DNA of 64,000 nucleotides. Source: Lunularia cruciata. Its lineage: Eukaryota; Streptophyta; Marchantiopsida; Lunulariales; Lunulariaceae. Both the position numbers and the translations under genes were made by a program. The DNA lies in contig OX419759.1 in NCBI GenBank assembly GCA_948567375.1, positions 43,738,593 to 43,802,592 on the forward strand, read 5' to 3'. Position 1 is the first letter of the stretch, and each line of letters begins with the position of its first letter. Shown here piece after piece: positions 1 through 10,844 of the stretch. The notes beneath the pieces are model-generated. The model was not told where the DNA came from. It did not search any database and saw nothing but the letters and a program-made list of their open reading frames with translations.

Positions 1-455
1 TCCTCAAGGTCTAATGTGAATAGGCACAAGATACCTTCTAGACATTGCGAACTTCTTTCACAAAATCTCAATTCATAGTCCTTAGCGGATCAATCATTCT
101 TCAGTTGTTTCTTTGTTTACCCACCAATTCTGCATGTTGGCTTCCTATCACTTTCAAGATCATCTTGGTCCCAAGGTAGTCACTTTCTTCCCACTTACTT
201 TCTTGATTGGCACAACCAACAAAGAAGTTGTTATTGGTCCTTTAGATTGAGTTGTGCATCCCAATGCAAAGTCCTTTGTCTTCAGCTTCACACTTCCATT
301 TGTTTGACCCAAGTCCTTTTAACTCTGACACAAGGTTGACTTTGGGTTTACACCAAAACACATGATTCTTTGTGTTTCTTCCACGTTTAGCCTTAATTTG
401 GCATTACTAATGCACTTATTCCTTAAAGAAAAGGAAATAAAATATGTGGGTATCA
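1..455 (-). mobile_element. 5' leader of AWN element copy 7L (runs off window)
   Basis: Read on the minus strand, a TGATACCCACATA-type start lies at 455, like the TGTGGTGCCCACA start of the better AWN copies. A T-rich tract and a non-coding leader follow. It is the inverted twin of 20774-21230. No gene lies in this piece; the coding part would lie left of base 1. This copy is inserted in AWN copy 6L. Confidence 0.7.
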
Positions 456-639
456 CTGTACATCAATACTTCTAGCTAATACTTCACTTTTGGATGATCT
501 CTCTTCAAAATCTCCCTCTTCCTTTTACAATTCCAATAACAAGGGACAAACAATCTTTGATATATATGCTACTCCATTGAACTCTTATGCATCTTCTTTT
601 CTCTCTTCAACCTTGGTTGGTGCTTCTTCAATTGGTGCC

Positions 640-2048
640 TAACCCCAAAGTCTCAATCTTCTTACCTTCAAAGTCATCTCTTCTGAGCATTCTTCTTCTC
701 CTTCTTCTTCTTTTTCTACTTTACTTGGTTCTACAACTGCAACCTGCTAACTTCTCTTTGATCTTGCTCCTCTTGAAAACACCAAGACTGACTCCTCTTC
801 TCTTTCCTCATGAATATATACCTTGGCCAACTCCACAAAATAGTTGTCTCCTCCTTCCATGCATGCAATTTGCACATGGAATTCATGATCATCTTCTAAA
901 GCCACTTCTTCCACCAATTGCTAGACTTCAGGCTCTCCATTACTCCCACTACTAGACTCTTTACTTTGCAAGGTGACCTCTTCTTCTTCTCCTGAATCTT
1001 CACACTTCAACTTGGCTTCTCCTTCTGATTCTTCACTTGATGAGAGGTTCACCACTACTATCTCTCACCCCGCTTCCTTGGTCTTAGGATATCCACCAAC
1101 ACCATCTTCTCCTTCCATTTTTATGATGAAGTGTTCATCACCTTCACTACTTGCCTTATGTAATATTGTTCATCCACATCTGCAGCTCAACATAGATCAC
1201 AGTGAAAGTGTGACACCATCTTCACTTTCTCCTCTTAGCTAAGTAGGTTCAGTTCTAAGTAGAAATGGGCTGCAAAGGGTATGAAGTAATGGGGTCGTTG
1301 GTCCATTCTCCAATTATTAATCTTTTGACCTGCTATTTGGTGAAAGCACTTTGCCCCATTTACTACTTCCACTACAAACATTTGATGAAAGAACACAACT
1401 TGCTGCTTCATAACATATGTGGTTTGCTCTTGCTTAAACATTGCCATCAAAGCACCGACTATACCCTTTTATATCAGGCCTTTAAACCTATCCACCTTGT
1501 ACCCATCCTTAGTGCAAAGAGCACTAAAAGAATTCCTCACCCCTATAGTTTCTTCCAAAGAAACTTGGGCACTGGAGCTTTTGAATGGGTGGGATAGTGC
1601 TTAAGGAGCTCAGAGAGAAGTTACTGGTGTGCACCTTCAAAAGGGCTTCACATTTCTAGCAGAAGGTGACTCCTCCACTTCTCTGGCTTCTCTCCCCAAG
1701 ACCAATCTTCAATCCAACTTAGTCCATCAAGCCCAGTTTCCTCTCTTCCCTTCTATCTTAGGACCATCTTTGCAATTAATGGCAGTGATTTCTACCCTTA
1801 AAACCTAGAAACCTTAAGTTCCAATTCCATGCCAAAAAGGTGATACAAAGTCTATTCAAGACTTCAATCCTTGCCACTACATCTAATCTCCAAATTGTAA
1901 GACTCATCACCAAACTCTCCTTGCTACACTTTGGTGACATTGTGGGGTTTCTAACTCGTGATCTCTGAAAGATCAAACCCTCACCAAAGCTTGAGATTCT
2001 AACTCCTTCTAGACAACTATTAAGAGGCATAGGGTATTGTTGTGACAT
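640..2048 (-). pseudogene. AWN-6L protein relic: conserved domain plus acidic region
   Basis: Broken minus-strand reading frame. From about 2048 down to 1776 it reads an N-terminus followed by the family core motif (W-R-L-D-V-V-A-R-I-E-V-L and then F-L-A-W-N-W-N). Around 1450-1235 comes the F-F-H-Q-M-F and H-Y-F-I-P-F-A-A-H-F-Y-L part. The Glu-rich linker follows near 970-640. Several frameshifts and stops separate these parts, and the coiled-coil half is absent before the next insertion. It is the inverted twin of 19180-20591. The function of the family is unknown; it resembles no cellular enzyme that I recognise. Apparent plus-strand reading frames here are shadows of this one. Confidence 0.65.
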
Positions 2049-2951
2049 TTCAGAACTTCCTCAAAGTCTCAATCTTATAGTATTTTTCTGCATGGTCATT
2101 CTTCAGTTGATCTTCAATGGACACTCAAAAATTCTGAGTGTTTGTTCTCTATCACTCTATGACAACCCGGCAAATATCACTTTTGTGGTAATTGGGTAAG
2201 TAAAGTTTGTTCTCACAAAGATATGAGTCAAAAATGTCCAAATACAAAGTCAAAGTAACAATTTCATTTCTTCTTGGTTGCATCTTTAATCTCTCAGGTA
2301 GAAACCACACCCAGAAGAGAGTAACAAGCACTAACTTGCAGTCTTGTCACAAATTAACACTCCATAATCACAACTCCATCAAATATTTCCAAACAATCTT
2401 GATTGTGATGATTCAGGCTGTCCTGAAAATGGCACTTCACTGCAAAACTACTTCACCTCAGAATTGTGTTCCACTCCTCCACTGAAGGCACAACTTCCTC
2501 GATCAAAATTGCTTCCCGTCAACTTTGCACTACACTCACAAATGCAAAATACCACCAACACTACAATTTCTCTCAGATTTGTCAAGGCATTGCTTTGATT
2601 GCACTTCACTCAGGATCAAACACACAGAATGAAGATCAAGGATGCGGAATCCAACATCCAACAAGCACTCTGACTTGCACTTCAAATTTCTCCAAACACT
2701 CACAAACACAAACGCAAAGTTGATGCTCAAAATCAAGCTCGAGCAACAAGCACTGCTTCACAGCACTTTGCTTTATCTATTCTCAGAAATTATGAGCACT
2801 GAACAACATTTCTCTATGAATGCCACTCTGAAGTAGTGAAGCAACCAATAGTTCTAACAACTATACCGTTCTACAACAACTTTTCTTACCTACAGATCCA
2901 AAATGACAATGCACCTCTTCATATCTGCCTCTTCAAATCTCAAAATTGTTA

Positions 2952-5507
2952 CTAATCCGATCCAATGTCTACTTTGTCATCAGCTTTAAAACTTGAACCC
3001 GAAGTAATCTTACTTCTTACTACTCTGTCTTTGGGTTTCATATCTTCTACTTCTTCTACCAGATCCAGCAATTCTCTTTCTTGATCTGAAATTCCACTAG
3101 TGGGTAATCTATCTAATTCTTCATCTCTCAACCCACTCTTCTCTAATGTCTCCACTGGTAACTCTGAAGACATCTTCACTCCTATGTTATCTACTTTGGG
3201 TTTGGCTCTTACATCTTTCTAAAGTTTTTCTATCTTTATTTTCACTAAGTCTAATCTAATCGCAATATTGTCTTCTACTTCTAAGATCTTCATGTCTACA
3301 CAAGTTCTTAAACTAATCAACAAGGCATTCAAATCTATGTCTTTTGCCTGTCTTTGCCTTGTCTCTTGCACCAACAACTTCAACTCGTGCAGCCTCGTCT
3401 CTTCAATTTGAACATTGGTCTCTGTACTCAACATCGCATTCATCCTGAGGACTATCTCCTTCAATGGCTCCAATCTCATCTTCTTGTCTCACTCTTGATC
3501 TGCAAGCCAGCCCTCCCTATACATTGCCAATTCCGCTTTGAACTCGGCTTTCACAGTCTCCTTCTCCATCTGTACTACCTTCTCCTCCTGATTACAAAGT
3601 AACTCTCGTAATCTCTCTTCTTCCCTATACCGTGTTGCCAACTCTCTTTGCCAGAGTTGCTTCTTCTCCTCAACACTCTCCATCACCCTATCGAGCTCTT
3701 GATCCTTCACTGCTACTCTTGCCATAGCATGGATAACTTCTACTCTTGAATCAGCAAACTACTGCTTCAAGATCTTGTTTTCAGCTACTTGTCTTTCCCT
3801 TGCTATGTCACTCTTCTTAACAAGATCTTCTCAATATCTCACTTCTCTCTTCAGGTCTTCAATTACCTGAGTCCTCACTATTGCCTCCGCTGGCAGTACT
3901 TCCCTTTCCTCCTCACCTTGGGTTATACTCTTCTTCAACTCCGAGTTTTCTTCTTCTAATCTTGCCAACACCTGCAAGACAGTCTTTACCTCTGGACAAG
4001 TTGACTGCATCTCCTTCCTCTTGCACTCTTACTTCACCAGCAGAGGACACACCACCTCTTGCAGGTACTCAACTCCATCGCTCGGGGTTACTTCTTCTTG
4101 CATAGCCACTTCTCTTTGTACTTCTTGTTCATCCGATACTTGCCTCCTTCTCTGTAGTCTTCATATCGGAACGGACGCCTTGCTTCCCGAGCTTGCATTT
4201 GATTCTTCTTGCACATTACTGGGACCTGCATCGTACTTTGCCTTACGTCTTGAGCAGACTCCCCTCTGATCTTTTGCCTTGGGTACTTCATCTTCCAACT
4301 TTGTGTTGTCCTTGGCCTCGATCTCTGCCTGAACTTCTTCTTCTTCTTCTATAGTAGTTGGTGCTGATGTCATTCCTCCACCCTCATTGCTGTTGCTACT
4401 TGTATCTCCACTCTGTAGCGTTAGCTTGGGCTCCTCCTCGTGTTCCGAGTCTTTGGTCTTGCGCTTGGTGTCACCTTCCAAGTCTTCATCTTCCGACTCA
4501 ATCACCACCATGCCTCGCCTCGGGTTTCCTCTCCAGGTCTTCCGAGGTTTCATTGTGTCTTTAGCTTTGCCCTACCAACTTCTCTTCTTTGAGTTTGGAG
4601 TACTCACTTCGATCTCCACATTCTTCCCTGTCTTCTTGTAGTACTCATTGGTGCTTCTGATTTGCAAGATGTACTGCTGCTCCTCTACATCGACCTCCTT
4701 TCTCAAATCGGGATGGAAATGCGACACCATCCAAATTTGCTCCGCCAAGTTCAGCAAATTCAACCCGAGGTAGAAATGAGCTGCAAACGGCACGATGTAG
4801 TGTGGAGGCGATTTATCCCGCAGATTAAACACCATTTGTCACGTTCTACCATGGAAACACCTTGCCCAATTTATCAGTTCTCCTACAAACAACTTGTGAA
4901 AGAACACCGCTTGGAATTTCATCACATAGGTTGCTCTCTCTAGCTTCATGATTGCCATCAGAGCACTCACAATTCCTCTCTTGACAAGGTCTTTGTAACT
5001 CTCCACTTTGTACCCATTCTTCGTCCGCTTTGACGAGAATGCATCTCTCACCTCTAGGGTTTCTTGGGCTATCTCTCCCTTCTCCATGAACGTGGCCCCC
5101 AGCTCTGAGCCTGCTTCCTTCCCGAGTACTAGTCTCCAATCCGACTCTATCCAGCGAGCCGGATTTCCTCTCTTCCCTTCTTCCTTGGGTCCATCGAGAC
5201 ACTTGCTCTTGATAATCTCTGTCATGAAACCTGGAAAACTCACGTTCCAGTTCCATGCAAAGAAGGTGATCCAAAGTCGGCTCAAGACTTTGATCCTAGC
5301 AATCACATCTAACCTCTGAATTGCATGATTTCTCACTGCAAATTTAGAGTTCTTTTTTCCTCCTCCTATCTCTCCTGCTTTCTTACTATCTCTTGATTTC
5401 ACTCTTGCAACTTCTCCCTTACACACTAACGCGTTTCCAACTCTATTTCCCTTCCCACCATCACCTACAGGACAACGTCTCAACGGCAAAGGAAAATTAC
5501 TCGACAT
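2952..5507 (-). pseudogene. AWN-1L protein: ~850-codon frame broken by stops
   Basis: The likely start is the ATG at 5507 (M-S-S-N-F), just downstream of a TATAAAAATAG box. One minus-strand frame then runs without frameshift to about 2952, with only in-frame stops. Order of parts: core domain (residues ~50-320) with A-W-N-W-N-V-S-F-P-G-F, E-S-D-W-R-L-V-L and P-P-H-Y-I-V-P-F-A-A-H-F-Y-L; an acidic Glu/Asp-rich linker (4553-4161); a heptad-rich coiled coil (4000-3220); and a C-terminal tail (3179-2952). One lesion is CGA to TGA near 4841. The protein has no RT, integrase or transposase motif. The function is unknown. A nucleic-acid-binding or capsid-like structural role is only a guess from the globular-plus-coil layout. 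Confidence 0.75.
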
Positions 5508-5523
5508 TTTGTCATTGCGAGTT

Positions 5524-5534
5524 CTATTTTTATA
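5524..5534 (-). promoter_or_regulatory. TATA box upstream of the AWN-1L reading frame
   Basis: The element strand reads CTATAAAAATAG, 17 bp before the first conserved ATG (5507). An equivalent A/T box precedes the reading frame in copies 1R, 2, 3 and 4, which supports function. The distance is so short that transcription would start near or just past this ATG, so a downstream Met may be the real start. Confidence 0.5.
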
Positions 5535-6245
5535 GAGTTGCACTTTCTTTGTCTTTCTTCACTTTGAGTTTCTATCGAGAAATCACACCTCCTGCATGCA
5601 CCTAGCACTGTCAATCAAACCTTGCGCATATGGGCCGCCGGTTTTTGAACGGTCCCTTCTTGAATTTCTCACCCTGACAAAAGGTTGTTAGACTGACTTT
5701 GCCTCGGGTTGAGCTCCCCCCGATACAAAGACTCCTTACTTTGGGCTGTGTGCTGACAAGGCATTTCCGAGTACTTCGCCTTATGACCCAAAGTCACTTT
5801 ACTTTGGGTTTCATCCCAAAGACTCTTTTCTTTGCCTTCTTTGGCCATACAGGCGCAATCTGACTTCTCTATACACTTCTTCTTTATTTTGAAGAAAACA
5901 AAAAAATGTGGGCACCACACACTCTCAATGTCACCTTGATTTCAAAGTAGCCATTTTCTCTACCCATGCTTTCTTGATTGGCTAGGCCCAAGGAAAATTT
6001 GTGATAGGTTCTATGGATTGGGTTTTGCATCTCGATGCAATGTAACCTTACTTTGGATCTATCCTTCTTTAAGTCCAACTTGAGTCCTTCTAACTCTAAC
6101 ATGAACTCAACTTCTTTGGGTCTATCCCAAATACACCATTTTCCTCTTTTATTCTTCATTAAGCTTAACAAAGCTTAAGCAACTTGGCTTTAACAATACA
6201 CTTCTTTTTAAAAATTTGTCAAAAATGAAAAATGTGGGTACCATA

Positions 6246-6760
6246 ATATCCCAATCATTAGCTTGGGCCCAACAGCATGCTTCTTCAAATGCTTGTGCTA
6301 GAGTTGTTGCCTTGTTGTAGATTAAAATTTTTTGAATGTCCTTTGGTAGGACATCCTTAAACCAATTGAGATCCACAATATGGTCTAGTGTTGGTTGATC
6401 ATTGACAATATCTATTGGAATCATTGGATAAGTGCATGTATGGTTTTGTTGTGTAATTTGTGGAACCACTTTATTTTGTCTTCAAGTGGTTCTTGTTGTC
6501 TTGGAGAGATGTGCTCTTTTCACCCTTCAACTTGTATCATTGCAAAGCTTGTTTTTGTGGCTGCGGTTAGACCATTAAATCAATATTGGACAATATCAAT
6601 AAAACATTGACCTATTTGCCATGCCATGGGGGCATCATCTACATTATTTTGGGCTATACAAACATTATCAAACATGCATAGCAATGACTTGAAGTTTTCT
6701 TGAACATTGCATACCATTCCTAAAGGTATGCAATCATTCCCTCCTCCCAAAGTCATGGTA
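6246..6760 (-). pseudogene. gag: Retrotransposon gag (capsid) relic, arm A
   Basis: Minus-strand gag capsid segment. The residues L-L-C-M-F-D-N-V-C-I-A-Q-N, followed by W-Q-I-G-Q-C-F and G-L-T-A-A-T-K-T-S-F-A, match the plant Ty3/gypsy gag pattern and the independent gag copy at 22800-24290. Stops and a frameshift near 6470 break it. The end of the capsid segment (D-L-N-W-F-K-D-V-L-P-K-D-I-Q ... C-C-W-A-Q-A-N-D-W) is readable from 6469 down to the point where AWN-6L is inserted. No protease, RT or integrase follows in this arm. Confidence 0.7.
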
Positions 6761-7569
6761 GCATGGGATATAGGAGTTGCAAAGTTGTAGCTGGTACTGT
6801 AAAAGAAATGTGCACTACTATGGGATGCAAGTTTGAAGTAGGAAGATTTCCTTAGGCAAAAGTCTTTTCCCTCAATGGAAATGTTGTTTGAACTTGGGTC
6901 ATAGCAACAATATTGGCCACAACAAGAGGTATAGCTTCCATTGATATGAAAGCCAATGAACTTATATGCATATGTGGTGATGCTTCTTCTTAGCTTGGAT
7001 AGTTGGTTGTAGGTATGGGAGGCAATAATTCCCCTATATGAAGAACTTTTGTGCTCTCACGGGATGGCAAGGAGTACACATGGCCAAAACATGTTGTAGA
7101 GCAGAGTGGAGAGGACATACAAGATCATCATTAGTGAGCACCAGAAATGTTGCTAAGGCAACACTCACAATTAACAATTGATTATGGGACATAAGGAAGG
7201 TGACTTACATAGACCCATTTGTGTCCAGCCTTTGATTTGGATTGGAGCGGGGTAGTAGTCTGGACTCCCATAGTCAGGTGTTTTCCCATTGGAGAACAAG
7301 AAATTCCCATAGACACTTACTTTGGAGATGGTTCAAGGGTCTATCACCCTCGTGAACCCTTTGACTCTTTGTAATGTCTCACTCATCCTCCAATAGCTAG
7401 TTGATAAGGGGAAAGATTACTATCTTCCCCATTAAATGAGACCATAGTGCAATGAGGAACAAGGAGTACTGCTCATGAAAAAAATTCCACTAACTCCAAC
7501 ATTGCCATACATTTGAATCACCCAATTGCAAAAATCATATACAACTCCCTTTTTTATTGCCTTTCAATG
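6761..7569 (-). other. Leader of the gag element, no gene seen
   Basis: Conserved between the two inverted arms and free of convincing reading frames. Its position between a primer-binding-site-like motif and the gag relic fits the 5' untranslated leader of the gag element, possibly with the extreme N-terminus of gag near 6990-6761. Nothing else can be supported here. Confidence 0.4.
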
Positions 7570-7579
7570 GCTTGAGTCC

Positions 7580-7591
7580 TCTTTGATACCA
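7580..7591 (-). promoter_or_regulatory. Possible primer-binding site (initiator Met tRNA)
   Basis: The minus strand reads TGGTATCAAAGA, close to TGGTATCAGAGC, the usual plant PBS complementary to the 3' end of initiator tRNA-Met. It lies directly upstream of the gag leader, on the same strand and in the expected order. The upstream neighbour would then be the 3' end of a long terminal repeat, but no clean CA end abuts it. The 7570-7756 stretch that contains it is shared with neither arm A' nor B'. Confidence 0.35.
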
Positions 7592-8108
7592 TTCCCAATA
7601 CTCTGTATTCTCAATGCCTGCTAGTCACTCCTAAGTCCATTATTACTCTCTGCCCATAGGGGAGGAGGCCAACCTCCTAGACCTTCAAGACAAAAACTTA
7701 CTCTTGCCTATGAAGTGCTATCTCTCTTAAATATCTAGCTCAACCTTAAAAAGAATTGTTTATGGTTAGATTTTGTTTTGAGTCTATTGACTACATGGTA
7801 AGGCCCACTATCACTTGCACCCTTTGCACCATTGGGCATTCCATCAGTAGGATTGTTAGGATTGGAGACCTAGGTCAAGATCAAGGGGTATACTTTTGAA
7901 GTGTAGCTCCAAAGAGCTCACTTCTCTGATGTTGAGCGTTTGAGTTCATGGTTATGGTGGACAAAGGCCGGTTGGTAACACTTGGAATCTCTTAGCTAGA
8001 GTGGGTATGGCTTGAAAATAGTTAGTGCCTAATTGTTGGAAAATTTTTGAGTGATAGATCAAGTACTAATCTGTTGTGTGTTATTTGAGTTGAAAACAAA
8101 CAGATTAT

Positions 8109-10423
8109 TGTGGCACTCTAGAGTCTGTGTATGAGTCATGTGTGAGTTGTGCTTCTATAGTATATGATATTGACAGTGATGTATGTTGTGTAGTAATGTA
8201 TATATGTATGACAAACGTTTTTGTTTGTGCATACAAACATTTCATCCAATTTAAAAAATCATCAATTTCTATTCTTTTTCGAAGTGGTGGTGCATTCAAG
8301 TTGTTTGAATTCCCCAAGATTGACTAACTATCAAGCCAATGATATTCCAAACCAATGTTGTTTAGGATGGAATTCTTTGTTTAGTGACTTTGAATTGATG
8401 GTTGTTAGTGCTCATGATCACAGAGAATTAGGCTAGTATAATTCAAAGAAGGATGAAAGGATGGTCAAGTATTAAGAGTGGACTGATCCAAAGAGGAAGG
8501 GTACAAAGACTCTTTGCCCAACAAATTTCAAACCAAAGACCGTACAAAAAATTCAAATTCTTTGATCATGTAAGCCAAGAACTGCCGCTAAGGACTATTG
8601 GAGCCAAGGAGTTCTCACATGAGGATAATGATAGCTCACCCATTGAAGACCATGGCCAAAGAATTTTGACTATAAAATCAAGAGTGGGGTGAGTTATTCT
8701 CTCCTTTGTGAGAACTTTTGTGCAAGTTAACATGTCTTTGGACAGAAAATCTTTGGGCACAACCCAAAGAGTGAGTAGTGATTTAGACTCCATCACAAAA
8801 GACAATATCTGTGTCAGTCAATTTCTTTCATACAAAACATGGTAAGAGGACAATGAGTGATGAGGAGAGCCTCCCCTACCTTGTGGTGGATAAGAAGTGC
8901 ATGTTAAAAAATGAATTCTTTCAAAGGAAGCATTTGACCTTCTTGCTTTGGTCCTTTGATTCAAGTTTGAGATGGAAATTGAGCACAAAAAACACACCAC
9001 TCTGCAGACCATGTTGGAAAACATAGGAAAGAGAGGGGTCTTCAACTAGAAACCCTATAAGAAGAGTTGCAAAAGCACAGTGAGGAGCAAGCAAAAGACC
9101 AGCCAAAAATTATGGAGGAGGAGATCACCGTCGATGTTTGGGGCTAATTATTGGCTTTATACACTTCTCCAATAAAAGCAAAGGCAAAGATACTTCAATA
9201 ATTGGAAAGTCCTTGGGATCGATTGGCGTCAATAGCAAAAGAACTCATGGAAGGCTGAATGAGAAAAATAGAGTTACATAAGCTGAAGTTGCAAGTGCAA
9301 ACTCAAGAAATGAAGACCTATGAAGACTCAAAGATGGGCCAAATAGTGATAAAGTTCAGAGAGCATGTAGATATAAAGTTCATAAAATCTTGTGATATGT
9401 AAGTCTTAGACATAGCAGATTACAAGGAGAGAATAAAATTTCTCCTTGAAAAGGCTAGGGGTGAAGGCAGTTCTCCGCAGTAGCTTGGTGCTGAAGACTT
9501 TCATAGAATAAGTTCTCCTTAGTTGAAGGGTTTTGGTAGTTAGGATCTTTGGAGTAGGAAAAAAGTCCAAAGATGACAAAGGGAGGAAGTTTTTTGAGAG
9601 GAATTGACACCTTCCCAAGATACATGGATAGTAATTAGCCATATACAGGTCAGCAAGATAGAATAAGAGAAGGTGATAAAGTATTCAATGTACAATGCAG
9701 ATGCAGAGAAGTCTTGAGAGATCTTTGCACTTACTCAATTGCTACATTTCTTAGCTTCTGAGTATGAAATACTATTTAAGAGTACAATTCAAGTGTAAGT
9801 ACTCATTCAATCAATGGAAGATGTAGAAAGTGAAAGAGCCAAAAGCTCTTTGTCTCTTTCCTTAATATTGAGTATTGGTGTGGTGTCTTTGTTGGGTGAT
9901 TGTGAGAAATTTTCATAGTAGGGACCCAAGTGACAAAGTGTGTGTGATTCTTGGTAGTTCCAAAGAAGCAATTCCTTCATAGATCTTGGAAGAAAGTTGT
10001 ATTGTTGACAAAACTCAACAGCAGCAAATGCTGTTGAGTTTTGTGTAAGCAGGGTTGTAAGCACGCCAATCTTCCCACCATGGGAAGATCCTTATACGGG
10101 GTCATGCCTTTTGGGAACAGTAGAATTTTGTCTTTGGAATAGGAATCTTGGTAGTGGAAGTAGCCCCTGTGTAGTTGGTTGGATTATCACTTTCAGGTTA
10201 TAGTTGGCTTTTATCCTTAGGAAATGTGATCTTTTGGTTTTTTTCTATTTTCCATAGTGCATCTCAATGTTATTATTACACTATTCTAGGAATGGTTCCT
10301 GCCTAAGAGGTTAAATAGTAACAGTAAAAAATTACAATTTTTGTTACTTCTACTAAAATCTAGATAAATTTTACCTATATCTCTATGGGAAAAATCTATT
10401 TTGTAAACCACATCTGGTTCATA
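8109..10423 (+). mobile_element. AWN element copy 9L, strongly diverged
   Basis: The plus strand shows a TGTGGCACT start at 8109. At 9260-9470 there is a decayed coiled-coil segment (K-I-E-L-H-K-L-K-L-Q-V-Q and then F-R-E-H-V-D-I-K-F in the partner copy), which aligns with E-T-R-L-H-E-L-K-L-L-V-Q-E of better copies. At 10280-10423 the tail matches the AWN 3' end block (TTCCTGCCTAAGAGGTTAAA, and then TCTCTATGGGAAAAA). Stops are frequent and no protein survives. This copy is much older than AWN-1 and AWN-2. It lies inside repeat B. Confidence 0.55.
10008..10089. repeat. Two adjacent perfect hairpins in the AWN-9L tail
   Basis: 10008-10023 and 10029-10044 form a perfect 16-bp inverted repeat around a 5-base loop (arm ACAAAACTCAACAGCA). 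10069-10077 and 10081-10089 form a 9-bp stem (ATCTTCCCA) with a 3-base loop. The 16-bp arms are also kept in the B' partner (37550-37586), with a different loop sequence. Confidence 0.8.
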
Positions 10424-10844
10424 CTAGTACATCATAGTTAAGCTTAAAAAAATAATAGTAAAATACAACTTAAAATATAAAGAAAATCTTAGGATAGAAC
10501 TCAAGGAATTGGCTTGAGACCAATATTCACTCTTCAGATTACAGATGACTTCTTAATAATACAAACTAACTTTAGGCTAACTGTAATGCCTTTGCCCAAT
10601 GTGCACTTAAGATTCTATTCAAAACATTAATTTTTGGATGTCTACTTCAATTTGAAGTTTTAGAAGTCCACTCCAATCCCATAAGACTATTGATTTTCAC
10701 TTACTTAAGAATCTAACCAAAACCCTAATTTTTGGGGATCCACTTGATTTTGAGTATTTGGGGAATCAATTCAATCCAATAATACTTTATTCGGGTCCAT
10801 TCTTCATTTTTCCTACACGGTGTCGTCTGGAAAAAGCCAGATGA
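10424..10844. other. A/T-rich non-coding stretch of repeat B
   Basis: No reading frame or RNA gene is recognised. The partner in B' is at about 36807-37169 plus 36112-36140. The TTTTTCCTACACGGTGTCGTC block near 10810-10832 is the edge between this stretch and the tandem array, and it is where the partner's 665-bp insertion begins. Confidence 0.6.

Larger units (their letters stand above)
2158..5919 (-). mobile_element. AWN element copy 1L, complete, with 5-bp TSD
   Basis: Complete 3762-bp unit on the minus strand. It starts with TGTGGTGCCCACA at 5919 and ends with GGTTGTCATA at 2158 (CATA rather than CACA). A perfect 5-bp target duplication flanks it: CACTC on the plus strand at 2153-2157 and 5920-5924 (GAGTG on the element strand). 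There are no terminal inverted repeats longer than TGTG/CACA, no internal gag or pol, and no long direct repeats at the ends. The first 13 bases can fold into a 5-bp stem (TGTGG/CCACA). The last ~600 bp are non-coding and look like an R-U5 region. It is inserted in AWN-6L. Confidence 0.85.
456..6245 (-). mobile_element. AWN element copy 6L, interrupted by copy 1L
   Basis: On the minus strand the element starts at 6245 with TATGGTACCCACA and a T-rich leader. It is interrupted at 5919-2158 by AWN-1L and resumes at 2157. It is cut again at 455 by AWN-7L, and its 3' end is not in this arm. It lies inside a gag reading frame: the gag protein reads normally up to residues NDW and then runs into the element start. 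It has the same order of parts as the other AWN copies: leader, conserved domain, acidic region. It belongs to a second subfamily, whose N-terminus contains a G-E-G-L-I-F-Q-type motif. Confidence 0.75.
1..7569. repeat. Left arm (A) of a large inverted duplication
   Basis: The reverse complement of this stretch matches 13483-21230 from end to end: base 1 pairs with 21230 and base 7569 with 13483. Both arms contain the same nested insertions in the same order, so the nest was duplicated as a block. Conserved reading frames differ at only a few residues per hundred by eye. The arm very probably continues beyond the left edge of the window. Most of the length difference between the arms comes from a 170-bp tandem duplication present only in the right arm. 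Confidence 0.93.
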
